Below, one piece after another: positions 37,010 through 48,861 of a stretch of DNA of 64,000 nucleotides (its first letter is position 1; every line of letters begins with the position of its first letter). Under the pieces are notes generated by a model. It made no database searches, had not been told where the DNA came from, and was given only the letters and a program-made list of their open reading frames with translations. This DNA comes from Sipunculus nudus (lineage: Eukaryota; Annelida; Sipuncula; Golfingiida; Sipunculidae). Both the position numbers and the translations under genes were made by a program. Where the stretch lies: contig CM049306.1 of NCBI GenBank assembly GCA_026874595.1, forward strand, positions 26,279,519 through 26,343,518, written 5' to 3'.

Positions 37010-39018
37010 GTATTTGTTGCTTGCCGGAAATCTTCGATTTCGGCAAGCATGTTGCTCAGTTGCGTATGTCTGTTTGTCTGTCTGTTTGTCTGTCTGTTTG
37101 TTTGTCTGCACTCTCCTGGCCACAATTTTGCCACAATCACCTTAAAACTTTCAGAGATGATGGAGAATTAAATTTCTAGGTGCCCTATTGTTTTTGGTTA
37201 AAATAGGTCAAAGGTCAAGGTCAAGGTCATCAAAAATTCTCAAAACGTTTTTTTCTTCATATCTTTGTGACTATTAGTTGTATCTACTTTAACAATAGCT
37301 CATTTTAATCGTCATTCCAAGGCCTGTCATCTGGTGTGTAGCTGACTCAAATTTGCCATAACCATGGTTACAAATTTTGGGGGAATAGTCATGATATTCG
37401 AATATAAGGGGTCTTATTTTTCTAACTTTGTCAGTTTTAAAGCTAGTGTGATCTAGTTTTTTGCATCAGGTAGCATTCAACTAGTACTACAAGATTTTAT
37501 AACAAGTATTGCAGTATCTCGTAAAATATCTCGTGAATAGAGATATTTCGAGATTTCATTCATCTTGCGCCAAAGGCCACATTATTGCAGGAATCTTTCT
37601 GAAACTGACATATTATAAGTCCTACACTAGTATCTCGAAATCGTTTTTTCATTTTTTGAATAGGGCTGCTAGGGGGCGCTGGATGCGAACCTCCCGAACA
37701 TATCATATTTTGGCCTTATCTCCAAAATTATAAGCCTCAATTACATAAACTATAGCTTATTTTCTTCCTCTGAGTTTTCTCCATAACCTAGTGTAGTCAT
37801 CTGGTCACAATTTTGTGACACTTTGTCAGTGTGTCTGTCTGTTTGTCAGTTGTCCTCAAATTCGCCTGCTTGCTCTTGCGTCTCACATATAGCATTCTAA
37901 GGGGCACAGTTTTAATAGAATCCTTTTGAAACTATTACATCTTAAGTCTTACACTAATATCTCGAAACCAATTTTTCATTTTCCGGATATGGCCGCTAGG
38001 GGGCGCTGAACTCGAAACTCTCCCAACATATCATGCTTTGGCAATATCTCCAAAACTATAAACCTCAGTTACATAAACTGTAGCTTTTTTCTTCCTTTGA
38101 GTCTTCTCCATAACCTGGAGTAGTCATCTGGACTCAATTTTGAGTCACTTTGTCAGTGTTTTCGTCTGTTTGTCAGTTGTCCTCAAATACGCCTGCTTGT
38201 TGGCTCTTGCGTCTCACATATAGCATTCTTTAGGCCACAGTTTTGACGGAATCCTTTTGAAACTATTACATCTTATGTCTTACACTAATATCTAGAAATA
38301 AGTTTTTCATTTTCCAGATAAGGCCACTAGTGGGCGCTGCACACGACCCTCACACACATACCATTGTATTGGCCATATCTCTACACCCGAAACCTCAGTT
38401 ACATAAACTTTGGCTTATTTTCTTCCTTTGAGTCTTCTCCATAACCTGATTAAGGCATCTGGTTTCAATCTTCTGTCACTTTGTCAGTGTGTCCATCTGT
38501 TTGTCCGTTATCCTCAAAGTCGCCTGCTTGCTGGTTCTTACGCCTTACATATAGCATTCTACAGGCCACAGCTTTGATGGAATCCTTTTGAAACTGGGAC
38601 ATCTCATGGTATACACTAATAATACGAAACGCATTTGTCGTCTTCGGAATATGTCTGCTAGAGGGCGCTACAGTCGAGCCTCCCTAGTATATCATTAATT
38701 CGCCATACCTCCAAAATTATAAATCTAAATTACATAAATTATAACTCATTTTCTTCCTTTCAATCTTCTCAATCACCAGGTTATGTCATCTGGTGTCAAT
38801 CTTGTCTCACAAAGTCAGTATGTCTGTCTGTTCGTCTTTTGTTGTCAGCTTTGTCTGCTTGCCTGTTCTTTTGTCTCATATGTCATTCTACGGGCCACAT
38901 ATTCTCAGCAATGACCCTGAGAGTCATTCCATTAATAGAAAACCGACAATATGTTCTGTCTGTCCGTCTGTGTTTCACTTCCGATTTCCGGCAAGCGTTC
39001 GACCTATGGTCGTCTAGT
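37010..39018 (+). mobile_element. Family D Helentron-like element
   Basis: The 5' end is hairpin TTGCCGGAAATC-TTC-GATTTCGGCAA at 37020-37046, followed by a (GTCTGTTT)n-type run at 37070-37110. The 3' end carries GATTTCCGGCAAGCG, then hairpin CGACC-TAT-GGTCG and TCTAGTTT. The core has four tandem units of 326-331 bp, each with the block CTAGGGGGCGCT or a variant and TTACATAAACT. It has inserted into the Tigger relic. Confidence 0.8.
37662..38672 (+). promoter_or_regulatory. Four regularly spaced CTCF-like motifs in family D tandem units
   Basis: Motifs are at 37670-37681 (CTAGGGGGCGCT), 37996-38007 (same core, preceded by TGGCCG), 38327-38338 (CTAGTGGGCGCT) and 38658-38669 (CTAGAGGGCGCT). The second, read as TGGCCGCTAGGGGGCGCTG, differs from the commonly cited vertebrate CTCF consensus only at positions known to be tolerant. 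Binding in this organism is inferred. Confidence 0.5.
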
Positions 39019-39264
39019 TTATATTGTTGGTAATTGTAATAAATAGGGTTGACATGATTATAAATATTTTATTTTTCATTGATAAAAGTAATTATACTTA
39101 TACTCTGTACATACTTTATTTTGTTGATTGTAATAAAGATTTGAACTTGGTATCCTGTTACATTTTAACCCCCGATTCCAGTCAAGTCCTGTATAACGGC
39201 CACTCCTGTATTAAGGCCACTTTCTTCCAGTCCCAATGTTGACCGTAATACAAGCGTTCTACTG

Positions 39265-39340
39265 TATATATATATATATTTATATATATATATATATTTA
39301 TTGATATATATATAAATATATATATATATTGATATATATA
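39265..39340. repeat. (TA)n-rich microsatellite next to the Tigger end
   Basis: Interrupted TA repeats follow the right inverted repeat. TA is the target of this superfamily, so the tract may be target-site derived. Confidence 0.85.
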
Positions 39341-42300
39341 TTGTGTCACACAGTCACACACTTGCTGGCAAGTACTTCCATATGTAGGTCAGACAGAAGA
39401 TTGTAAATCATATGTGGGCATTAAAAAAATGAAAGTGTAGAAAGACTATTTTTAAAATAAAGCATTTTTATTTTCTTTCATATTTATATCTTTACATTCC
39501 TTTACACTCTCATCAGTGAAGTAGAAAATCGTTTGCATGATTTAATGATCACAAAGAACTCAAATGAATAAACAGCCCTTGTCACCAGAAATATTCCTCT
39601 AGCACAGGATTATATATGTTGGCATGCATGAAAAATTAACCTGGGGATTTAAAAGTCAAACCTTGGTACTAAGAAATCAACAAACTAAGGACATGACATT
39701 GAGCACCATCTGCTGGTACTCACAACACAGCTCTTTCTTATGATAGCAGGGACTAAGTTTTAAACTGCATTTTCCCACATTAGTTTCATATAATGTTATA
39801 ACTTCAAATAGCCTGTATTCATTTGTTATTTTCTTGTGAAGATTTTCATAATTTACCAGGGTAGTTTGTCACCAATAGAGCTTGAGAGCCTTTATTGTGG
39901 TACACAGTGAGTTCAGCTGTGGTCCTGTAAATACAGTCATATTGACCATTTCTTTATAAGACTGATATAAATCCTTACAGTCTGTGTGCTGATGGTGTGT
40001 TATTGCCTCCATAATCCAGGAGTCAAGAGCAGCATATTAATCATGGTAATCATGAGTGATGCCAGGTAATGCCTGCTAATGCCTGCTCCCTTATTGGAAC
40101 TGGTCATGATTGCAGTAAACTCTGGTAATGTGATATGAGGGCAGGTGCACTGGCTGGATATAGATGTGTAACAACGTATACATGTATATAATTAATGATA
40201 TGGCCTCCAAACTGTCTTTATGTAGAAAAAATATGTAGGTGTGATTAGCTGGAGAAACAATATCACAACATACTTGAAAATTTGAATATTTTGCTTCTGA
40301 TTTTCAATAAAATTATTTTTGAAATTGACATTGGTTCTAAGCTTGCTCTTGACACACTAAATATGCTGTTTTAAAGTATCAGTCATCGTGTAACTTTCTC
40401 ATACTCCTGCTTGTCTGATATGAACCATGACAGGTTAAGAAACATGACCTACTGCCCCTTTTCACATAAAGGAGGAAGTTGTTCCAAGTGAGATAATATT
40501 GAAAAGCATAATTTCTTGGCAAATTGTCCGTTTGTTACTTGTTTTAGCATAACCCACTCGGAGTATGATGATAGATAATGAAGTCAGGCATGGCATAAAC
40601 AGTTGAAGGTCAATTCATAATTACGTGAGATTTCAGCTGCGTCACAGTAAACAAGATTTGTCTTAAATGTGTCACTGTGTTTAAGTGTCTGCAGAAAACC
40701 TGAAAATGATAAAAGGTTTAGCTTTATCTTAGTTTGTTAATCATAAGCTTAATAAACCAGCCTCTTGAGCCATCTAAGGAAATATTATAAGTAAAAGATA
40801 TTAATAATTAAAAAAAGAACATGGAACTTTGTAAAAATGTTGCCATTACTGTTATTAGAACATATTAAATTTAGTCCACATTTGGGCCATGTGGCATAAA
40901 AAAGGAAGTCCTGTTGCTGTTTATCCTTTAGAAAAACATACTGTTACCAGAAAGTGTTCAGTGTATATTGGCACTGGATAAAAATTCTGTGCCCTGTAAT
41001 AAGAGGATGTGCCCTTGTAAAAATAGGTCAAGACATTGCATTTAATTTACTAAAAAATGAGAAGCCGGATGAACATTATGTATAAGGTAATAAGTGGAAG
41101 AGGCTTAGAGTGAAAAAAAGTCTTTTATTATCAACAAGATACATAGTGTTGACACTGAAACAGGAAGAGCATTATGCACAGGCTGATAAGTGTGTGAATC
41201 AGTTAAACCTGTCATGATTTACTCAGAAACAGGAAATATATAACATTGAGACCAAACATACGACTGAGTGTGATAAACCACGCAGTATTTGTTTAGGAGT
41301 AGCTTTGTCATCCCATTGTTAAAGGTGCCCATTCACCTACCTTTTGAAAAAGAATTCATGTGATGGCTTCCTCTGTGTGTATATTAATGATCTAAGGGTA
41401 ATTTTAGTTGTGAAAAGTTCTTATAAGGTCTTCTTGAAGGCTGTATGAATTCGGTTATCAACAACATGTGGTAAACACAGCAATGTTAACAAAGGGAAAA
41501 ACATGTAACCTAAGGTGGTAGGTTGGATACATGCAGAGGTAGAAAGTTCACTAGTTTGCAAAACACCATGTGCAAAGCTCTGGCTTATCAGACTTGCTGC
41601 CAGATGCCCTTGTTGAATTTGTTTTTAATATTTTTGCGGGCCCAGACATATTATAAACATGTTGATATAATTACAACAAGCATCCCATGTGCGGTGATAT
41701 CCATGTTTTCTGGCCTATTTTTATAAAGCTCCAAGGGATTACTCTTAGTTAATAAAGGTCAGTTAGGTGATTGGGCCACTTTAATGCTTTGTTCTCAGTG
41801 GAGCTTACAGTGATGCAGCATACTCAACGTCTTGTATTACAACAGAGCGCATAGTGAAAAATAGGAAAACCCCATACAGATAATGTTCATATTTCAAGAT
41901 TTGAAAAGGACCAACAAAAGGGTTGTTATTTTGGGGCAAGTGTCTTTATGAAATTCCAAGTTACCTGGATCATATATTCAGGACCAAGAAAAGTGGCCGT
42001 AATTGTGGGGGTCAGGTTGCAGTTGCAGGGTGGTTGCAAGACAGGGTTCAACTATATCCATATATATTGGCAGATGATGGACTGGCACCACTGAAATACA
42101 TTTTGCTCCTGATGCAACTTACACTTAGTTACAGCCAATCAAATGTCTTATGCTTCATTTACCTATTTTCCCTTATTTAAATCTGCCACAGCATCAGTTA
42201 ATCTGGGTACGTATGCACTTTCCAAATATCACCTGATCAGTTCAGCAAAGCACAGTGTGTATCAATTCTGAAACTCAGGCTCTTTCACTGCATCATTGTT

Positions 42301-45300
42301 ATATGCTTGGTTCAACATTTCCCCTCAAACAGTCAGGACCAAATTAAGGAAACCAAGCTAAACCAGACAAGATAGTACCTGTATATTAGACACATGTGGT
42401 GTTGGTGTAGCCCATTTTAGAAATGACAGAACCCACCTATAGGATATACAGGTTGGTCACAGCAGACAAACAGATACACAGCTATAAGCACTCAGAGGTA
42501 AAGGTATGACAGTTGCATATGTAAATAAAATGAATGAGATAAATACAATACAATTTAGGAATAAGTTGATGGAATGTAAAGTCAAAAAATTGTGATTTCT
42601 AGGTTATTCTTAAGGTTGATTTCATATATAATATGCTTCACACTTTGCTGTTTCTTATACATTATGTATAAGAAAAAAAAATCCAAGTATGAACACCATG
42701 AAAAGCCACAGGAAAATAATAAGCAGCCATCATCATTTACTACCCTTTAATTGATGAACTGGTTTTCATTCGTCTAAATAGACATGGTAGCAAACTGCAC
42801 TTATTTTCACGTATTGATAAATTTATTTCCTGGGACTGTAGAAATGGGGTAACCACTGTTCACTGTTGCTGCAATGGTTGTTAGGTAAGTTTTATTTTCA
42901 AGGAATTGAAAGTATGAATGTTTTGGTTATAAAAAATCCAAGGACCCCAAGAAAAAAAATATCAGTGAAAAATGATGTCTGAATGGAGCTTATGTTACCA
43001 TTCTGAATGTAGGCCATATGGGGTGTCACCCAAGTGAAAGTTGTCCATCTGGCAAGTTAGTGTTGGTAATGACTGACTGTGTGGACCTAGCAGAGACCTG
43101 GCAGATACTACAATAAAGTCAGGTCTAAGTCATGTAAAATATCTCTTTCCTTATGTTACTCTTTGTATATAGCCATAACACATGATCAGCAAGCCTACAG
43201 GGATGATTGTCAGCTGATCAGGGCTGATGTGTAGTCACAACAAAACCAGTCAGATTGTCAGCTCTATGGACACCCTCTATTCATAAGTAAACAGAAACTG
43301 TCAGTACATTGGACTATAAATAATATTATTTATTATTAGCTTTATTTTAATATCTGTTAAATGATTTAAAACTTGTATTTGTTGTTCCTTTCATCAGTTT
43401 TGTGTAACGTCCCCATGGTTAACTTTCAAACAAAATTTGATAAGCCAATTGCTAAAACTTGTAACATTGACAAAGTCCTGACATTGTTGCTTTGTATTAA
43501 TTAATTTGATATAGAACAAATTAGAGAAATAATGTTTTAATTAATCAATAATAAATTCATGGTATAATCACTGGGTAGCTTCCTTTGTGTTTGGAAAATT
43601 TCTTTATGAAATATATTGTATTATTAGAAATATAGTTTAATTTTATAATGATTTGTAAAAATAATTTAAAAATAAAAAAGAATTATTTATTCATTTTTTT
43701 CTGTTTAATATTTAGCAACAAACCATGATCTGAAAACCATTAAAATTGTATCTAATCCACTCCAGCTCGTTTCATAAAGTTAAAAAGTAATATTTAATCA
43801 GCAGTCCCTGTGGACACAGCAATCATGCTCCAATATTATTTAAAGCAAAGATTGAATTTAAAGACTAAATAAAATTTACCTCTGTCTATGTATTGCAATT
43901 TTGCAGAAAGTACTGTTGTTTTCTGTTTATTTCTTTGTACAGAATTTAAATTTTACAACATTCTTGTAAATATATAACTACCTCAGATTAATGAGGACAG
44001 TGTCTGATTCTGCACATAATGGATTTTAGATCAGGGAATTCTCTTCACCCGGAACACCCATTGTTACCAATGTAAGGGGAGAAGGGTAATTCCCTGATGT
44101 CATGAGCACACTCTTTCAATTTTTTACCAGTTTGTCGTGTGTGTTGTCTCTTTTTTCGCTCTGGGGTAAATTGTCTTGATTTGACCTGGACCCAGTGATA
44201 AACCTGACCCAGCCAGCTGCTAGTGGGACTGTGACTCACCTTGCATAATCATATGAACAGGGACAGGAGGGGCAGGAGGCTTAGCTGGAATTATGGATAT
44301 CAGAACTGAGCCAGTGAGCACATGCTGGATGAGACAGCTAGTCAGACATGCTGGCAGGTCAGGCTGAATCACAAGCACTGCTGCAGGGTCATGCCGGCTT
44401 CTCCAGCATCTAGGTACCTGCATGGAATAATGGTTACTTCCTGTCTGTGACAAGAGTACACTAAGAGCACCTGACTCTCTCAGATAACCCCCCTCCAGGT
44501 ATGTAGACTTTCACAGAAATATTCCCAAATAAGGTGGGTGAAGTTTCTGTGTTGTTTTTGACAAAGGTGTGACCTACAAAAGAAAATGTTCATAATGCCC
44601 TGCATGACAGAGCAGGCTTTATTGATGTTACATGTATTTGTTAATGTAATATGTAGTGTGGTTTAATTCTTTTAAATATGACAGATCTGTGAAGAATGAC
44701 ACTATAGTTGTCATACCAAACGTCTCTTGTGGGTTGGCCTATGCAAGTGGCCTCATATATAATTGCTGTGGTTACATTCAGTCTCCCAAGACAAGCAGTA
44801 CTTAGGTTGATTAACACGCAGGACTAATTCAGGAAGCATTCTGGATCAGTTATCCTGGGTGATGCAATAGCGGTAGGTCAGGGAACATTGTTTCTCTTAT
44901 TAAATACACATAAAACTACTATGGCATCTTAACAAAGAAGTCTCTCATCATGTGTACTAAGTGATGGTTATATAGATAACAATATGTACCTAGATGTCAT
45001 TTATCTTTTGCAAGTATATTTACATAAATTTATTAATTTTTGTGTCTGCTGTTATTAGCATTCTCAACAGGGCCATGATTTTAACCTGTTTTGTTTACTA
45101 TATACATATGTTATTACATAAATTTGTCACTTGAATAACTGATGGTCAGTAAGGGCCAAAAAGAGAAATTTTAGAAATGAAATTGTAATACCGAATTAAA
45201 TAAAATGACATTTTGAATATTTTGGGCGAGTGGTCCCATGTGTTTGTAAAATGCACTTCAGGCAATGAGTCATTTTCATTGATCACATCTAGCCCATGTT

Positions 45301-46484
45301 GTTAGCGGCAGGGATATGTAATTTCCTGAAAAACAACGAACCTTTAAACTAACCGCTGATGTACCTGTAGGTGGGTCAGTTTATGGTAAGAATTATGAAT
45401 ATTATAACTTATTCTAGATTTATTTTATACACCACAAATTGACATTCATATCAACAGAAATTTATTAAGTGTCATACTGTTTTTTCCAGATTGCACTATG
45501 TAGTGGATAATATGTTATCATAGGCATATATATTGTAAATCATCAAGGTTTGTAAGTCATTACATATTTTATAAGTAATATAACTTTTGTTGCTGATTCA
45601 GAATTTAGGAAAATTGTAACATAAATAAACTATATTGACTGGTATCTGTGGAACAGTACTTTACTGGGAGCAAATAGGTTATTTACTTACCATTGCTTGA
45701 ACAAACAGTAAATGTTGAAGTATGATTGGTTCAGCTAATGATATCCTCCCCAGCTAATGACATGTTTTATATCCATCTAGGTGTAAGCTAACTAGGTCCT
45801 ACATGAAACTTGTGTACCAGTGGGCGAGTTCTACTTCACCAGATCACTTTGATAATTTTTACAGGCCAAAAAACTAATCTCATTAAATAAAATCAAAGAA
45901 TAACTTGTTTAAGTCATCATGAGATTTTACTACGAATGCAGAAAGCTTGCTATTTGTGTATATACTTATCAATAAATACTATAATCAGTAATTAGATGAC
46001 TAGAAGTTTGTTAACGTACTAAGTTTTCTTCTGAGTTTAGTAGACAAAACTGCAGAAACACTGATTAGAGACCCGACTCACTGACTGAAAAATCCTTAAA
46101 ATAGAAATAATAGGCTTGAGTATTTAAAAAGTGATGTTGTTGATGTTCATTGACTAATGAATGAAATGTTCATATTACCATTGATGTAAAGTATTGTGAA
46201 TGCTGCATAATCCATTTAATAATTTGGTATATTTTTATTTTCTAGTGGAATTGTCCCACTGCATGATGTTCCAAATTGTCACATTTAGCTTTTTGTTGCA
46301 TTTAAGTAATTGTGTGGAAAAAAAGCTGCCAGGCCATTTAATCAGGAGCTCGGCATGTTTGTCCCCCATGCATCTAGACTAATATACAAAGTAGCAGAGA
46401 AAGAGAGTTCGAATTCCAGTTGAATGGTGGTGGACAAGTAGATGTGATACTGGTAATACTGGTCTCTGTATATGTATTATTAGT
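39341..46484. other. SH3 gene intron 2, long stretch without recognised elements
   Basis: About 7 kb of mostly unique-looking AT-rich DNA. Short open frames are scattered on both strands but none has two good splice sites and a protein-like product. A GC-richer patch at 44.17-44.46 kb is treated as a separate observation. A short inverted pair (TCAGGGAATTCT near 44031 and TAATTCCCTGA near 44090) is also present. Confidence 0.4.
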
Positions 46485-48057
46485 TATTGTATCCCAAGAC
46501 AAAGTCGGGATACTATGGTTTCACGACGGTCCCCCACCGCCGCCGCCGCAGAAAAACCTTGTGAGCAGGATAACTAAAAAAATATTTCACTGATCTTTTT
46601 CAAACTTTACATTTGTATAAATATAAGTAAGGGGACGAAGCCTATTCAAAACGGGGTCATTACCTATGCTAGGAGAGTGACCTTGGCCTTGAATAGGTCA
46701 ATTTTTGCTGAAAATAACACAAATTCTTAAATATCTCAAGTAAGCTTGCATGGACTGGTCCAAAATCAAGGTGACCAAAGATCTTGGATAGCCTTGTGAT
46801 ATACCTGAAACTGGTGGCGCCACCTATTATCCTTTTCTTGTTTTTACGCCTTTTAATACCCCTATAATTGCCACTTGACAGTACTGTAAGCATTATAAGT
46901 CAAAAACTAATGGACAGATTTCTTTCATATTATGCACATGTAGAAAGATGGGTTATGAGATGAGGTCTATTTACGTTTGGGTCATGACCTTTACCATGAG
47001 AGTGGCCTTGACCTTTTTAAGTGTCCATATTTGGTGAAAATCACACACCTCTTATGATATCACCAGTGTTGATAGCCATATGGATTTCAAACTTGACTTA
47101 TGTACTAAAGTAAGAACCCTATAGGTTCTAGGGTCATGAGGTCAAAGGTCAAGGTCACTGGACTTGCATCTTAAAAGATACTGTGGATGCATTTTAAGCC
47201 AAACTTTCATCCCAGGTCTTCCATCTTGAATATATAGCTCACTTGCCAATAGTGGATGATCCTGATCAATTTTGGGGTCACAAGGTCAAAGGTCAAGGCC
47301 ACAGGAGCTATCTGTCAAAAATTAGTTTCTGGATGATAATTTCTGATTTTATTGATGTATTGATTTCAAACTTGACTTATATATGTCCCATTGAAAAAGC
47401 AAGACTCCAATTGATTTTGGGGTCATGAGGTCAAAGGTCAAGGTCACAGGACACATCTTTAAAAAGATTGTGGATGCATTTTCAGCCAAACATTTCATCT
47501 AAGACCTTTCATCTTGCACATATAGTTCATCTGCCAATAGAGGAAGTCCCTATCAATTTTGAGGTCACAAGGTCAAAGGTGAAGGTCACAGGAGCCATCT
47601 GTCCAAAAATTAGTTTCTGGATGATAATTCCTGCTTTTATTGATGTATGGATTTCAAACTTGACTTGTATATGTCCCATTGGAAAAGCAAGACCCAAATT
47701 GATTTTGGGGTCATGAGGTCAAAGGTCAAGGTCACAGGAGGCTAAGAGAGTGACCTTGACCATGAATAGGTCCTTTTATGCTGAAAATTACACAAACTCG
47801 TAAATATCTCAAGATTGTTTGCATGGATCGGTCCCAAAATCAAGGTGACAGAAGATCTTGTATAGCCTTGTGATGTGCCAAAAGGTCAAGGTCACAGGAC
47901 CAACATCTTTAAAAAGATTGTGGATTGATAGATGGAAGAAACAATAATTGCTTGCCAAGTGTCAGTATATGCTGCTAAAAATGGGGGCCTATTCTTAAAG
48001 GGGGGGGGGGGGTACTATTTCTGGGGATACTCTGGCACCTGTGGTGCCAAGAAATTT
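46485..48057 (+). mobile_element. Family E Helentron-like element with nuclear-receptor-like repeats
   Basis: The 5' hairpin is GTATCCCAAGAC-AAA-GTCGGGATAC at 46489-46514, followed by a (CCG)n run at 46535-46549, exactly as in family B. Near the 3' end GGGGATAC (48023-48030) repeats the terminal motif inverted. It is followed by hairpin GGCACC-TGT-GGTGCC (48034-48048). The core has units of about 144 bp with AGGTCAAAGGTCAAGGTCA and paired 288-bp higher-order repeats. One GGTGGCGCCACC is at 46813. Confidence 0.7.
47139..47900 (+). promoter_or_regulatory. Array of DR1 / extended half-site nuclear receptor-like motifs
   Basis: AGGTCAAAGGTCA, a direct repeat of AGGTCA with one-base spacing, overlaps TCAAGGTCA, the extended monomer site used by ERR/SF-1-type receptors. 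Copies start at about 47139, 47283, 47428, 47570 (AAGGTGAAGG variant) and 47715, with a partial copy at 47881. Similarity to consensus sites is seen; use by receptors is inferred. Confidence 0.5.
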
Positions 48058-48861
48058 CAGTTTTGAATATTTCTCCAAAACTAACATTCTGCTTGTTTCC
48101 CCAAGTAATGCATCCAAAGAGCTCAGCTATTGATTTACTGCATATTTATTACAGGTGTTATTGTTGAGTTGTTTCCATGTTTGACCCATGGTATTTCATG
48201 ATGTGGTTTAAAATGTGTTATTTTATAAAATATTTTTAAAATATTGCCAGAAGAAATTGCATTTGGGATAGTCTTGTATTGAAATATTTTGAAAATTTAT
48301 GGTATAAAATTTTGAAAATACTTTGGAATTGGAGGATCTCAACATTACAATGCTGACCATGAGTATCACCTGTAATACTTCATTAAAATCTAATCTGCAA
48401 ACTTCCTTAATCATTTTGCATATTTGGACCTGCAGTTACATATATTCAGTGAAATCTGTCACTCTAACTTTAAAAAACCTACGATTGAAAATCAGTCTAA
48501 ACATGCGCACTTTGTGCATATGACACAGATACCATACAGTAATATAAATTTGTCACGATTTATCCAGTTGGTATATAACCATGGCATGCCTTAACTAGAT
48601 CAATATTTAGATTTGTTTCATCATACATACAGCTAGTTTTACAATCATTCTGGTTTGTATTGCTGTTGATAATTGGATAAGCTGATAAAGTTATTAATTT
48701 AATCAGTAGCAGAAGACAGTTTCATTTGTGCTTTGTAGAATGAACAGCAACAGTTCTGTGTGCAAGTGATAATATCTATACAAAATGCTTCAGAAACCTT
48801 CCAATATTTATTTTTTAAAGATACATTTTTTACAAAAATACTTAAAAAACTTTATATTATT
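48058..48861. other. SH3 gene intron 2, spacer between family E and C2
   Basis: AT-rich sequence; nothing recognised. Confidence 0.4.

Larger units (their letters stand above)
35765..39264 (+). mobile_element. pogo/Tigger-type DNA transposon relic, interrupted by family D
   Basis: The left end CAGTAGAATGCCTGC and the right end (inverse CAGTAGAACGCTTG) are terminal inverted repeats of the Tc1/mariner superfamily type. Related blocks follow both ends: CTAACGGCCACGCC, and inverse TATAACGGCCACTCC. The interior keeps only the last part of a transposase (36.2-36.8 kb), and an AATAAA is present near 39133. A 2-kb family D element sits inside. Removing it leaves about 1.5 kb, so the original is internally deleted. 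Confidence 0.75.

Noticed and set aside
44045-44453. Two adjacent 64- and 77-codon frames on the - strand
   Set aside because: They overlap in different frames, have no domain signature and no supported start or splice structure as full ORFs; only a small proline-rich piece is kept as a weak observation.
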